Positions 36,538 through 45,732 of a stretch of DNA of 64,000 nucleotides are shown here, one piece after another (position 1 is the stretch's first letter; each line of letters starts with the position of its first letter). The stretch lies in assembly GCA_038127535.1 (NCBI GenBank), contig JAYPHU010000004.1, positions 79,490 to 143,489 on the forward strand. Direction: 5' to 3'. The notes below the pieces were generated by a model. That model had not been told where the DNA came from and searched no databases. It was given only the letters and a program-made list of their open reading frames with translations. The translations under genes were made by a program, and so were the position numbers. This DNA comes from JAYPHU01 sp038127535. GTDB taxonomy: Bacteria; Pseudomonadota; Alphaproteobacteria; Rhodospirillales; UBA2165.

Positions 36538-38172
36538 ATGAATTATGACACCAATATTCTGATCGTCGGCGCGGGCCCTGTCGGCCTAACTTTGGCCTAT
36601 GATCTGGGCCGGCGCGGCATCGAATGCACGCTGATCGAGCAAAAGGATGAGCCGGCCCTCCAGCCGAAGATGGAGCGCTGCAACGCGCGCACCATGGAGA
36701 TTTACCGACGCATGGGTCTGATGGAAAAAATCCGGGCCGCCGGACTGCCCTCAGACGTGCCCATGGATGTCTTTATCGTGCTGACGCTGGACCGTCCACC
36801 GCTGGTGCACTTCCCCCACCCGTCGGTGGATCAGGCCTATGCAGAAGTGGCCGCCTGCGAAGACGGCACTTTGGCCTTGGAACCCTATCAATTGATATCT
36901 CAGTACACGCTGGAGCCGCTGTTGAAGGCCGAATGCGAGAAGCTGCCCAGCGTCACCGTGCGCTTCGGCTGCGGCTTCGAGGAATTAAAACAAGATGCAG
37001 ACGGCGTCACCGCCACGGTTAAGACCACCGCCGGCGAGACAGAGCAGATCACCGCGCGCTACATGGTCGGCTGCGACGGCGGATCCAGCAACGTTCGCAA
37101 GCAGTTGGACATCAGCTTGCGCGGCGTCGGCAATTTTCTGCAGCTCTACCAGGCCCTGTTCCACTGCCCCGATCTCTACAAAAATATCCCTATCGGCAAC
37201 GGCCCGGGCAAGGGCCGCCACTACCATGTAGCGGATGAGCTGGCGACCTTTCTGATCATGCAGGACAGTACGGAGCACTTCACCCTGCATTCGATCATCG
37301 ACGAGCCGGAACAGATGCCCGCCGTGTTTGAAAGCACCATCGCCATGAATTTGGACTACGAGATGCTGTCCTGCAATCCGTGGCGGCAGAACCTGTTGCT
37401 GGCGGATTATTATGGCTCGGGCCGGGTGTTCCTGGCGGGCGATGCCGTGCACCTGGTGCCGCCGACGGGCGGGCTGGGCATGAACACGGGCGTCGGCGAC
37501 GCCAACGATCTCGCCTGGAAGCTGGCGGCCATGATCGAGGGCTGGGCCGGACCGAATATCCTGAACTCCTACGAGATGGAACGCCGCCAGATCGGCGATC
37601 GCAACGTCGGCGCGGCCCGCTATGCCTCTCTGGGCCGGCGCGCCTGGCGGTCCCAATCGGGCCCGGACATTTTCGACGATACGCCTGAGGGCGAAGCACG
37701 GCGAAATCACCTGGCCGCGGTCGCCGATGTGGAGCAGCGCAAGACCAACGAGATGATCGGGGCGGAGCTCGGTTATCGCTATTCGGACTCCCCTATCATC
37801 TGGAACGAGCCCGGCGGACCGGAGCATCTGTATAGGGACTATGTCCCCAACTCCTGGCCGGGCAGCCGGCTGCCCCATATGTGGCTGGACGATAAATCTG
37901 CGGTGCAGGATCACATACCCGATGGCTATGTGCTGGTGCGGTTGAACGGCAACACCGATTGCGGCGAGGAACTGACCAAGGCCTTCGCCAAGCGCAACGC
38001 GCCGTTCTCCATTGTTGATCTGCAGGGCGACAATGCGCGGCAGCTCTATGGCCATGATTACTTATTGCTGCGGCCCGACATGCACATAGTCTGGCGGGGC
38101 AACCGGCCCCACGAGGACCCGGACCACCTGATCGACGTGGTGACCGGCCATCGGCTGATATCGGACGATTAA
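36538..38172 (+). CDS. FAD-dependent aromatic monooxygenase (MhpA/PHBH family)
   Basis: 544 residues. FAD-binding GAGPVGLTLAYDLGRRG at the N-terminus, MVGCDGGSSNVRKQL (DG motif) mid-protein and RVFLAGDAVHLVPPTGG with MNTGVGDANDLAWKL (GD motif), plus a C-terminal thioredoxin-like extension as in 3-(3-hydroxyphenyl)propionate and resorcinol hydroxylases. Uses NAD(P)H and O2 to ortho-hydroxylate a phenolic acid. ATG 36538 lies just before the FAD motif. Only plus-strand gene of module A, convergent with the SDR (4-base gap). Confidence 0.92.
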   Translation: MNYDTNILIVGAGPVGLTLAYDLGRRGIECTLIEQKDEPALQPKMERCNARTMEIYRRMGLMEKIRAAGLPSDVPMDVFIVLTLDRPPLVHFPHPSVDQAYAEVAACEDGTLALEPYQLISQYTLEPLLKAECEKLPSVTVRFGCGFEELKQDADGVTATVKTTAGETEQITARYMVGCDGGSSNVRKQLDISLRGVGNFLQLYQALFHCPDLYKNIPIGNGPGKGRHYHVADELATFLIMQDSTEHFTLHSIIDEPEQMPAVFESTIAMNLDYEMLSCNPWRQNLLLADYYGSGRVFLAGDAVHLVPPTGGLGMNTGVGDANDLAWKLAAMIEGWAGPNILNSYEMERRQIGDRNVGAARYASLGRRAWRSQSGPDIFDDTPEGEARRNHLAAVADVEQRKTNEMIGAELGYRYSDSPIIWNEPGGPEHLYRDYVPNSWPGSRLPHMWLDDKSAVQDHIPDGYVLVRLNGNTDCGEELTKAFAKRNAPFSIVDLQGDNARQLYGHDYLLLRPDMHIVWRGNRPHEDPDHLIDVVTGHRLISDD

Positions 38173-38176
38173 GGTC

Positions 38177-38956
38177 TTAGTGGGTGGACTCGCCGCCGTC
38201 GATGTTAAGCGTCTGGCCGGTGATGAAGTCACTGTCTTCGGACGCCAGGAACATTACCGCGCCCACCAGGTCGCCCGGCATCTGGCCGCGCTTAAAAGAC
38301 CGCTTCTGATACATCTTAGTGCGCGCCTCAATATATTCCGGCGTGCTGCCCGCCATCTGGGTTTCGCTTTCGGTAAAGCCCGGCGTTATCGCGTTGACGT
38401 TAATATTGTCGTCGCCCACTTCACGGGACAGCGCCCGGGTCAGGCCGATCACGCCGGCCTTTGACGTGGTGTAGTGCAGCCGGTTGGGGATGCCGCTCCA
38501 CACCCGGCTGGATGAAATATTGATGATCTTGCCTTTCTGCTGCTCGCGCATCTGCGGATAGACCGCCCGGCAGCAGAGGAACATGCCACGCAGGTTCACC
38601 TCCATCACCCGGTCCCATTCCTCGACCTCGATCTGGTGCCAGGGCTGGCGGGGCAAAGCGCTCATTAGCGACGCGTTGTTGACCAGCACGTCGATGCTGC
38701 CGAACTTGTCCATCGCCGCGCGGGCCATGGCCAGCGTATCGTCCTCGGCAGAGATATCCGTGCGAACGGCCAGGGCCGAACCGCCGCCGTCGTTGATCTC
38801 CTTGGCGACCTGCTCCCCGTCGTCGCCGGCGATGTCGGCAATCACCACATTGGCCCCGGCCGCCGCGAAGGCCTGACTATAGATTTTGCCGATGCCGGTG
38901 CCGCCCCCGGTGATGATCACCGTCTTGCCGGTGAAGTCCAATCCCTGCTCACTCAT
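38177..38956 (-). CDS. SDR-family oxidoreductase (classical)
   Basis: 259 residues; TGGGTGIGKIY cofactor motif, NNASLMSALP, serine in IINISSSRVWSG, and intact YTTSKAG (YxxxK) motif; C-terminal DGGEST. NAD(P)-dependent. Start ATG overlaps the TauD stop by 4 bases, so the two are translationally coupled. Likely oxidises an alcohol or dihydrodiol intermediate; substrate unknown. Confidence 0.93.
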   Translation of the reverse strand: MSEQGLDFTGKTVIITGGGTGIGKIYSQAFAAAGANVVIADIAGDDGEQVAKEINDGGGSALAVRTDISAEDDTLAMARAAMDKFGSIDVLVNNASLMSALPRQPWHQIEVEEWDRVMEVNLRGMFLCCRAVYPQMREQQKGKIINISSSRVWSGIPNRLHYTTSKAGVIGLTRALSREVGDDNINVNAITPGFTESETQMAGSTPEYIEARTKMYQKRSFKRGQMPGDLVGAVMFLASEDSDFITGQTLNIDGGESTH

Positions 38957-39798
38957 GTAAGTGCCTCATACGCTTGCGGACGCTCCCCCGCCACGGTAGC
39001 CCGGCGGAGCGTCCTGGTTTCCGCCGGATCAAAATCGGTGCGCGCATGCATGGTCGCCAGATTGTCCCACAGGATCAAATCGCCCGGCTGCCACACATGC
39101 TCGTATATAAAATCCTCGTTCTCCGCGCTCTCGAACAGCTCGAGCAGCAGTGCATCGCTCTCCGCCCGGTCAAGCCCGACGATGTGATCGGTCATCAGCC
39201 GATTGGCATAGAGACACGGCGCGCCGGTCTCCGGATGGCGGATCACGATGGGATGGTCGAACTGGGGCGCATCGTCCGAATGGCCGGCGGCCCGAAGCGT
39301 CGGACTGCCGTCATAGTCATAGATATTGTGCCCCATCAGCCCGGCCAGCCGGTCCTTGGTCGCCGCCGGCAGGGCGTGGTAGGCCGCCATGGTGTTGAGG
39401 AACAAGGTATTGCCGCCGCTTGAGGGAATGGCGATGGCAAACAGCATGGTGAGTCGGGACGGGACCTCGTAGTAGCACTGATCGGTGTGAAACATCATCT
39501 CCCCGTCCGGCAGGATGCCGGGCTTGCCGTCCACCGGCCGGTTGGAGACATGCATCACCTCCTGGCTTTCCCCCACCAAGTGAGTTGCGGAGCGCACCAC
39601 CTGAATATCGCCGAAGCGCCGCGCGAAAGCGGTCTGGGTCGGATGATCGATGTCTTGGCCCCGGAACAACAGCACCTTGTGCGTGACCCAGGCTTGGCGA
39701 ATCTCCGCAAACAGTTCCTCGGAAAGTTCGCCCGCCAGGTCGACGCCCAACACCTCGACGCCGATCGCGTCGGATAAAGGCCGGGTCTCCAACACCAT
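38953..39798 (-). CDS. TauD/TfdA-family Fe(II)/2-oxoglutarate dioxygenase
   Basis: 281 residues. MMFHTDQCYYEVPSR holds the HxD iron motif; the distal His is in LWDNLATMHARTDFDP, followed by an Arg for 2-oxoglutarate (RTLRRATVAGERP). Family hydroxylates or cleaves sulfonates and aryl-oxyalkanoates. Overlap with the SDR and a 13-base gap to the bicupin indicate an operon. Could remove a side chain or ether from the imported aromatic. Confidence 0.92.
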   Translation of the reverse strand: MVLETRPLSDAIGVEVLGVDLAGELSEELFAEIRQAWVTHKVLLFRGQDIDHPTQTAFARRFGDIQVVRSATHLVGESQEVMHVSNRPVDGKPGILPDGEMMFHTDQCYYEVPSRLTMLFAIAIPSSGGNTLFLNTMAAYHALPAATKDRLAGLMGHNIYDYDGSPTLRAAGHSDDAPQFDHPIVIRHPETGAPCLYANRLMTDHIVGLDRAESDALLLELFESAENEDFIYEHVWQPGDLILWDNLATMHARTDFDPAETRTLRRATVAGERPQAYEALT

Positions 39799-39811
39799 GG
39801 GACTGGACGCG

Positions 39812-40894
39812 TTACGCGACGTTGGTTTCGAAGCCGCTTTCCGCGCCCAGAACCTTCCAGGGTTCTTTCAGGTTTTCCTGCCACAGAAGCGATTCCAGAT
39901 AGATCATCAGCGGCTGATCCTGCACCGTCAGCTCATAGACCGTGTCGTCGTAGGAAGCGTGGTTGTGCACCCCCCAACCCGGCGCGGAGAGCATCAGATC
40001 ACCTGCTTTCCATTCGTAGCGTTTGCCCTCGACCACCGAGAAACCGCTGCCCGCGAAGTAATAGTTGATGGCAGCCGACGTATGCCGGTGGGGCCGGTCG
40101 ACGATACCGCCCGGACGGATGGTGATGGTGGCGAAGAAGGCCGGTGTGATGCCGTTGTGCCGGCCGGTCGCCGGGTTCCACATCATATAGAGCCGGCGGC
40201 CGCGGTAGTTCTTGTCCAACGAGCCCAGCCGGTCCAGTTCCGCTTTCAGCCCGGCCCAGTCCCAATGCATGGCCTTGGACTCAACCGGCTCCGGATTGAT
40301 CAGCACCTCATAGGGCATCAGCATGGCGCCGTCGTCGCCCAGGGGCACGATCTTGCCGGCCTCGCCGGAGGCTTTCTTCTCTTCTGTCTTTTCCACGACC
40401 TTCAGCGGCGTGTCCTGCGGATCATCCTCAATCACGTGGATGTTCAGTTTCTCCAGCATCGGCGCGTTGGAATAACAGAGCCGCGCATGGACCTCGTCGG
40501 ACTCGTTCCGGTGCCGGTAGGTCATCATGGAGGGGAAGTTGATCGTATCGTACTGGGTATAATCGAAGCGCTTGCCGCCGATGATGGTCGAGCCATCGCC
40601 CTCGATACAGAAATTGATCTGGGTCGAATTATGCCGGATCGGCGTGGTTTCCTCGCCGGGCAGCAGCACTTCGAGCCCGACTTGCACACCGGGATTGAGG
40701 CACGGGCCGGGGCCCAATTCCTGCCAGCGGGGATGAACGATCAAGGACTGCCGCCGGCCGTTCGCCGGGCGGTCGATGCTTGCCAGCCGCTCAATCTCGG
40801 CGTCGATCTCTTCTTTGGTGATCTTGATCGGCTCCCACAGGTCCAGTTTCTCCGGCGGGGTCCAGCCGCTACGATCCATGAAATAACTACTCAT
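39812..40894 (-). CDS. Bicupin, gentisate 1,2-dioxygenase-like
   Basis: 360 residues; two cupins: IRHNSTQINFCIEGDGST in the N-domain and RPHRHTSAAINYYFAGSG with GVHNHASYDD in the C-domain. Order and motif style are those of gentisate/1-hydroxy-2-naphthoate dioxygenases (His-containing cupin loops). ATG 40894 fits. Likely cleaves the ring of the hydroxylated product of this pathway; the exact substrate needs testing. A Lys/Glu-rich linker joins the barrels. Confidence 0.87.
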   Translation of the reverse strand: MSSYFMDRSGWTPPEKLDLWEPIKITKEEIDAEIERLASIDRPANGRRQSLIVHPRWQELGPGPCLNPGVQVGLEVLLPGEETTPIRHNSTQINFCIEGDGSTIIGGKRFDYTQYDTINFPSMMTYRHRNESDEVHARLCYSNAPMLEKLNIHVIEDDPQDTPLKVVEKTEEKKASGEAGKIVPLGDDGAMLMPYEVLINPEPVESKAMHWDWAGLKAELDRLGSLDKNYRGRRLYMMWNPATGRHNGITPAFFATITIRPGGIVDRPHRHTSAAINYYFAGSGFSVVEGKRYEWKAGDLMLSAPGWGVHNHASYDDTVYELTVQDQPLMIYLESLLWQENLKEPWKVLGAESGFETNVA

Positions 40895-40907
40895 CCCAAA
40901 CCTCCTA

Positions 40908-41909
40908 TCATTCGGCTGCCTGCAGCGGCAGCGGTTTCCTATTTCTTGCCGGTAGTTTATGCCCGGCGCCCAATTTTGAACAGATACTCAACACCCGATT
41001 GGCGACGGCCAGGTCGGACAAGCCCATCCCCACCGCCTTAAACAATGTCAGATCGGCATTGGCCGTACGCACCGCTTCCTCGCCGATGCGCGCCGACAAG
41101 GGCTGCACCCGGTCCCAATCCGATTGGCCTGCGCCGAAATAGTCGATGAACTCCCGGGACATGGCCTGCACGCCGGCGACCGAGTCCACGGCGATATCGG
41201 TGCAGCGGGGGAACAGGTCGTCGCCGAACTCTACCCGCTTGGGCACGATCGCGCCGACCGCGTTGATGTGCGCGCCCGCCGTGGCGTGGCGGGAAAAGAA
41301 AAACGGCTCGGTCGCGTTGGTGCAGAGCGTGATCAGCGCCACGTCCTCCACCGCCTCTTCCAGGCTCCCGCAGTCCACGGTCTCAAGCCCGGTCAGTTCC
41401 TGACTGATCAATACACATAATGCGGTGCGCTTTTCCGGGGTCCGGCTGAACACCCGGACGGTCTTGATCGGGCGCACCGCCGCGCACGCCGCCACCTGAG
41501 GCAGCGCCTGCTTGCCGGTGCCGATGATGGTCATTTCGGAGACATCCGCCGGGGCCATCCATTTGGTGCCGAGCCCGGTCATGGCGGCGGTCCGTAACTG
41601 ACCCAGCGCCGTCGCCTCTATGACCGCCAGGACGCGCCCATCCTCCAGGGAATAGACGTTCAAGAGCGTCGCCGACTTGCCGTTGATATTGACCCAGTTC
41701 TTGACCCCGCAGATGCCGGCCGTGTGGAGCGCGCCGCCGATGGCGTGCATGGCGTTGTTGTCGCCAACCATCAGATGGGTTTTGGTCATGCTGTCGGCCT
41801 GGCCGGCGGCTTCGGCCCGAAGCGCGTCTTCCAACGCCTCAATCGCCCCGCCGAGGTCAATCGACGAGGTCACATCCGCCTCGGTAAGCCAGAGGGGCGT
41901 GTCCTGCAT
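40908..41909 (-). CDS. Ornithine cyclodeaminase/mu-crystallin family protein
   Basis: 333 residues with NAD-binding motif TIIGTGKQALPQVAACAA and GQLRTAAMTGLGTKWMA upstream, as in the family. GAHINAVGAIVPKRVEFG and DLFPRCTDIAVDSVAGVQA in the C-half. Members reduce imines (alanopine, opine-type) or deaminate. First gene of the 41909-to-36.. minus run with bicupin 13 bases downstream. Paralogue at 55669-56742. Confidence 0.9.
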   Translation of the reverse strand: MQDTPLWLTEADVTSSIDLGGAIEALEDALRAEAAGQADSMTKTHLMVGDNNAMHAIGGALHTAGICGVKNWVNINGKSATLLNVYSLEDGRVLAVIEATALGQLRTAAMTGLGTKWMAPADVSEMTIIGTGKQALPQVAACAAVRPIKTVRVFSRTPEKRTALCVLISQELTGLETVDCGSLEEAVEDVALITLCTNATEPFFFSRHATAGAHINAVGAIVPKRVEFGDDLFPRCTDIAVDSVAGVQAMSREFIDYFGAGQSDWDRVQPLSARIGEEAVRTANADLTLFKAVGMGLSDLAVANRVLSICSKLGAGHKLPARNRKPLPLQAAE

Positions 41910-41946
41910 GAGCCGTGATCCTGATTGAACTAACGCGCCAAAAATT

Positions 41947-41961
41947 ACTTAGAAATCTTAG
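41947..41961. promoter_or_regulatory. Putative operator upstream of the cyclodeaminase homologue
   Basis: ACTTAGAAATCTTAG, near-palindrome of the TTAGAAATCTAA type, about 38 bases before the gene start. One mismatch in the dyad. Same type at 50377 and 62224. Confidence 0.35.
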
Positions 41962-42078
41962 CAATGGCCCCGATGCCGGTCAACGAGCAGACAGGCACAA
42001 AAAAGTCCGCCAACAAAGCGTTGGATCAGCCGGGTTCAATGGTCTTAAATCGGGACACTGAACAGAGGGAACCCGACT

Positions 42079-42720
42079 ATGAAACTCGATTACTATTATG
42101 CCCCACGCACCTGCGCTCTCGTCTCGTATGTCAATCTGACCGAAGCCGGCGCGGAATTCGATGTTCACGTTATCGATTGGGCCACAGGACGGCACTTTTC
42201 GCCGGAGTATCTGAAGATCAATCCCAAGCACAAGGTGCCGGCCCTGGTGATCGATGGTAAGCCGCTGACGGAAAACGCTGCCATCTCCGTCTGGATCAAC
42301 CAGAATTATCCGGACGCGAAGATTCTGCCGTCCGATCCGATGGACTATGCCAAGGCCATCTCGGTTCAAGCCTGGTGTGCGTCGGGTATCCATCCGCATC
42401 TTTCCCGGATCAACTCGCCCCACAAATTTGCCGGGGAAGGGTCGGAAGATGACGTCAAGCGGCTGGGCGCCGAGTTCATTCACGAGAACCTGGCCGTCGG
42501 GGACGATATGCTTGCCGGGCGGGAATATTTCTTCGACCACTACACCGGCGCCGATGCGCATTTCTTCTGGTGCTGCCGGCGGGCCACTCAATTGGGCCCG
42601 CAGTTGGACGACTATCCCAATGTCAGAGCCCACTTTAATCGCATGCTGGAACGGGACAGCGTGAAGAAGGTCCTGGCCTATGAGGCCGAAGTTCTGGCGA
42701 AAAACAAAGCTGCTGGCTGA
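42079..42720 (+). CDS. Glutathione S-transferase family protein
   Basis: 213 residues; MKLDYYYAPRTCALVSYVNL (N-domain, Cys/Ser near residue 12), NPKHKVPALVIDG, and TENAAISVWINQNYP, then helical C-domain. AGAGGG 9 bases before ATG. Stands at the head of a plus-strand group (GST, OGT-type, luciferase-like, MBL hydrolase). Beta/zeta-like GSTs can isomerise or dehalogenate; no substrate is apparent. Confidence 0.88.
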   Translation: MKLDYYYAPRTCALVSYVNLTEAGAEFDVHVIDWATGRHFSPEYLKINPKHKVPALVIDGKPLTENAAISVWINQNYPDAKILPSDPMDYAKAISVQAWCASGIHPHLSRINSPHKFAGEGSEDDVKRLGAEFIHENLAVGDDMLAGREYFFDHYTGADAHFFWCCRRATQLGPQLDDYPNVRAHFNRMLERDSVKKVLAYEAEVLAKNKAAG

Positions 42721-42731
42721 TTTCGCATTGA

Positions 42732-44627
42732 ATGGTCATCTGGTCGCAAAGTGAACTTGAACGGATCTGGCAGGAAGCCCAAACGCTTCTGGACGCCGAT
42801 CAGCCTAGCAGGGCTGAACCGCTGTTGGAGAATTTGGTTCTCGCCGTGCCTAAGAATGCCGTGGTGCAATGTCAGCTTGGCATCTGCCGGTTCAGCCTGA
42901 ACAAATTTGAACAGGCGAAAAGCTGCTTTGAGACCGCAATCGCGCTTGAGCCGGATGAACCGCTTTCGTACACATTGCTGGCGCAGACGGACGTCGCTTG
43001 CGGCGACGCTCGTTCGGCGATCGAGGCGCTTTCCGCCCTGTTACAGAAGTGGCCCGATGACCGGAACGCCTGCTTCTATCTGAGTGACTTATATACTGAG
43101 TTGAGAGAGTTCGGCCTGGCGATAGATACGTTGTCCGATTTCGCCGAGAGATCGCCTGCTGACCTGGATGTTTTATACAAGTTGATTGAACACTTGCGCC
43201 TCGCCGCCCGTTTCGAGGAGGCCTTGAACACAGTCAGGGAATTGGAGCAGCGGCAATCCGCCTCAACGGCGGGCGTCGCGGCAATCCGAGGAGATATTCT
43301 TCAGCAGATCGGGGACATTGAGAGCGCGCAGGCACAATACAAAATGGCCCTGGAGCTCGAACCCCATTCGAGCACTCATCAAAAGAGATATCTTTTTAAC
43401 CTACTCAATCTCCCCGGAATCGACAGTGACCGACTGCTTGAGGAACATCTTACCGTCCACAAGTCAATAAACAGCGTCGCGGGCAAAGAGTTTTCGGCAC
43501 AAGACCGGGATTGGAATCCCGATCGCCGGTTGAAAATCGGGTATGTGTCGTCGGATTTTCGAATGCACGTGGTTGCCTTCAATATCCTGCCGCTGATTGA
43601 GAACCACAATAATAATGACTTTGAAATATTCCTGTTCAATGCGGGGCAATCTTCAGACCAGATCACGGAACGTTTCAAAAAGGCCGCGCACCATTGGGTT
43701 GAGCTGGGTGATCAGCAAGATGCATTCGCCGCCTCGGAAATCCGCTCCCGGGACATTGATATCGTTGTATTTCTCGCCGGCCGGTTTGACGGGAACCGGA
43801 ACAATATCGCCAGCTTCCGGTGTGCGCCGGTCCAAGTCGCGTTTCACGACTGCGCCACCAGCGGCTTGAAGGAAATGGATTACTGGCTGACGGATGCTTA
43901 CCTACACCCTGACGGCAGTTCTGAAAAATCAACCGAAACACTTCAACGTCTGCCGGTATACTATCAGTTCAGCCAGTTGGACCCTCTACCGGATATCAGC
44001 ACACCGCCGGCGGTGTCGTCCGAGGACCAATGCGTCACATTCGGTGTTTTCAACAAGCCGGAGAAAATTAACGGCGAGGTCGCCGACACTTGGTCGGAAA
44101 TTCTTCAAAGAACCCCCAACAGCCGCCTTTTGCTCAAATATTTCAATTACTATGAGTCCGGACTGGTCCGTGAGCGCTTACGCTCTCTGTTCGAGCATCG
44201 GGGCGTTTCAGAAGATAGAATAGAATTTGCGGCAGGATACGATCCGAGGGGGACACACTTTGATACGTTTAAGCGCGCGGATATCATGCTCGACCCGTTT
44301 CCGTTTAACGGCGCCACGACAACGTTTGAAGCCCTGTCCATGGGCATGCCCGTCGTCGCCTTGTGGGGAGAAAGGTTCGTGAGTCGCGTTGCCGGTTCCC
44401 TCCTTTCCCATATCGATATGGAACGGCTGGCGGCGCAAACACCTCAGGAATATGTGGAGATCGCGGTCCAATTGGCTTCCGACATCAACCAAATTGCCGC
44501 CCTAAGGCAGGAAATCAGAGCCAGGCTTTTAGACTCAGATCTCCTCAACGGCCCTCGTTACGCCACCCAAGTGGAAGACGCGTTCCGGCAGATGTGGACA
44601 CACAAATCGAATGAAATGAGTAAGTGA
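42732..44627 (+). CDS. TPR protein with O-GlcNAc transferase-like C-terminal domain (GT41/SPINDLY-type)
   Basis: 631 residues. N-terminal about 25-260 is a series of about six tetratricopeptide repeats (FETAIALEPDEPLSYTLLAQ is typical); about 275-620 is the GT41 glycosyltransferase: IGYVSSDFRMHVVAF, CAPVQVAFHDCATSGL, FGVFNKPEKINGEVADTW, DIMLDPFPFNGATTTFEAL and GERFVSRVAGSLL are family blocks. The family usually has a His in the loop here read as FLAGRFDGNRNN (Arg). Likely glycosylates a protein or peptide in the cytoplasm. No obvious substrate gene adjacent. Start has no strong ribosome site. Confidence 0.87.
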   Translation: MVIWSQSELERIWQEAQTLLDADQPSRAEPLLENLVLAVPKNAVVQCQLGICRFSLNKFEQAKSCFETAIALEPDEPLSYTLLAQTDVACGDARSAIEALSALLQKWPDDRNACFYLSDLYTELREFGLAIDTLSDFAERSPADLDVLYKLIEHLRLAARFEEALNTVRELEQRQSASTAGVAAIRGDILQQIGDIESAQAQYKMALELEPHSSTHQKRYLFNLLNLPGIDSDRLLEEHLTVHKSINSVAGKEFSAQDRDWNPDRRLKIGYVSSDFRMHVVAFNILPLIENHNNNDFEIFLFNAGQSSDQITERFKKAAHHWVELGDQQDAFAASEIRSRDIDIVVFLAGRFDGNRNNIASFRCAPVQVAFHDCATSGLKEMDYWLTDAYLHPDGSSEKSTETLQRLPVYYQFSQLDPLPDISTPPAVSSEDQCVTFGVFNKPEKINGEVADTWSEILQRTPNSRLLLKYFNYYESGLVRERLRSLFEHRGVSEDRIEFAAGYDPRGTHFDTFKRADIMLDPFPFNGATTTFEALSMGMPVVALWGERFVSRVAGSLLSHIDMERLAAQTPQEYVEIAVQLASDINQIAALRQEIRARLLDSDLLNGPRYATQVEDAFRQMWTHKSNEMSK

Positions 44628-44631
44628 ACAA

Positions 44632-45666
44632 ATGAACAGTCAGCGTAAATCCATCGGCTTTCTGTCCTTCGGCCATTGGTCGCCGGCACAGGGCTCCCAA
44701 ACCCAGAGCGGCGCGGATGCGCTCCTCCAGTCCATCGATCTCGCCGTGGCGGCGGAGGAACTGGGCGCGGACGGGGCGTTCTACCGGGTGCATCACTTCG
44801 CCCGGCAATTGGCGTCGCCCTTCCCGTTACTGGCAGCGGCCGGCGCAAAGACCAAGGCGATCGAGATCGGCACCGCCGTGATCGACATGCGCTACGAGAA
44901 CCCCATGTACATGGCAGAAGATGCGGGCGCGGCCGACCTGATCGCGGGCGGCCGGCTGCAATTGGGCATCAGCCGGGGCTCCCCCGAACAGGTGCAGGAC
45001 GGCTGGCGCTATTTCGGCCACCGCCCGGCGGAAGACGAAACGGACGCCGACATGGCGCGCCGCTACACCGAAGCGTTCCTGGAGATATTAAAAGGCCAGG
45101 GCTTCGCCCAGCCGGACCCCAACCCCATGTTCCCCAACCCGCCGGGCCTTTTACGGCTGGAACCCTACTCAGGCGGATTGCGGGAACGCATCTGGTGGGG
45201 GTCGGGCTCCACTGCAACGGCCATCTGGGCCGCGCAGATGGGGATGAACCTGCAAAGCTCCACCCTCAAGGATGACGAGACCGGGGAGCCGTTCCATATC
45301 CAACAGGCCGCCCAAATCCGCGCCTACAAGGAAGCCTGGAAGGAAGCCGGGCACGAACGCGAGCCCCGCACCTCGGTCAGCCGCAGCATCTTTGCCCTGA
45401 TCAACGATATGGACCGGATGTATTTCGGCCAGGACCGGCCGAGCGAAGATCATATCGGTTTTATCGACCCGCAGACCCGCTCCATCTTCGGTCGCACTTA
45501 TGCGGCCGAGCCTGATCAATTGGCCAAGGACCTGGCCGAGGATGAAGCAATTGCGGAAGCCGACACGCTGTTGCTCACCGTGCCAAACCAACTGGGCGTG
45601 GAGTACAACGCCCACGTGATGGAAGCGATCCTCACCCACGTCGCGCCCGAGTTGGGCTGGCGGTAG
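44632..45666 (+). CDS. Luciferase-like (LLM class) flavin-dependent monooxygenase
   Basis: 344 residues with bacterial-luciferase TIM barrel: GFLSFGHWSP start, GAFYRVHHFARQLASPFP, TAVIDMRYENPMYMAEDAGA, GGRLQLGISRGSPEQ. Uses FMNH2 or F420-type flavin. Follows the OGT-type gene by 4 bases, so co-transcribed. Could desulfonate or oxygenate an organic substrate; none is known. Confidence 0.88.
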   Translation: MNSQRKSIGFLSFGHWSPAQGSQTQSGADALLQSIDLAVAAEELGADGAFYRVHHFARQLASPFPLLAAAGAKTKAIEIGTAVIDMRYENPMYMAEDAGAADLIAGGRLQLGISRGSPEQVQDGWRYFGHRPAEDETDADMARRYTEAFLEILKGQGFAQPDPNPMFPNPPGLLRLEPYSGGLRERIWWGSGSTATAIWAAQMGMNLQSSTLKDDETGEPFHIQQAAQIRAYKEAWKEAGHEREPRTSVSRSIFALINDMDRMYFGQDRPSEDHIGFIDPQTRSIFGRTYAAEPDQLAKDLAEDEAIAEADTLLLTVPNQLGVEYNAHVMEAILTHVAPELGWR

Positions 45667-45732
45667 GTTCCCCCCTCGACTCTCCCCGCCTAACGCGCGA
45701 CACTCCGGGCAAACATTCACGTGGAGGACCCG

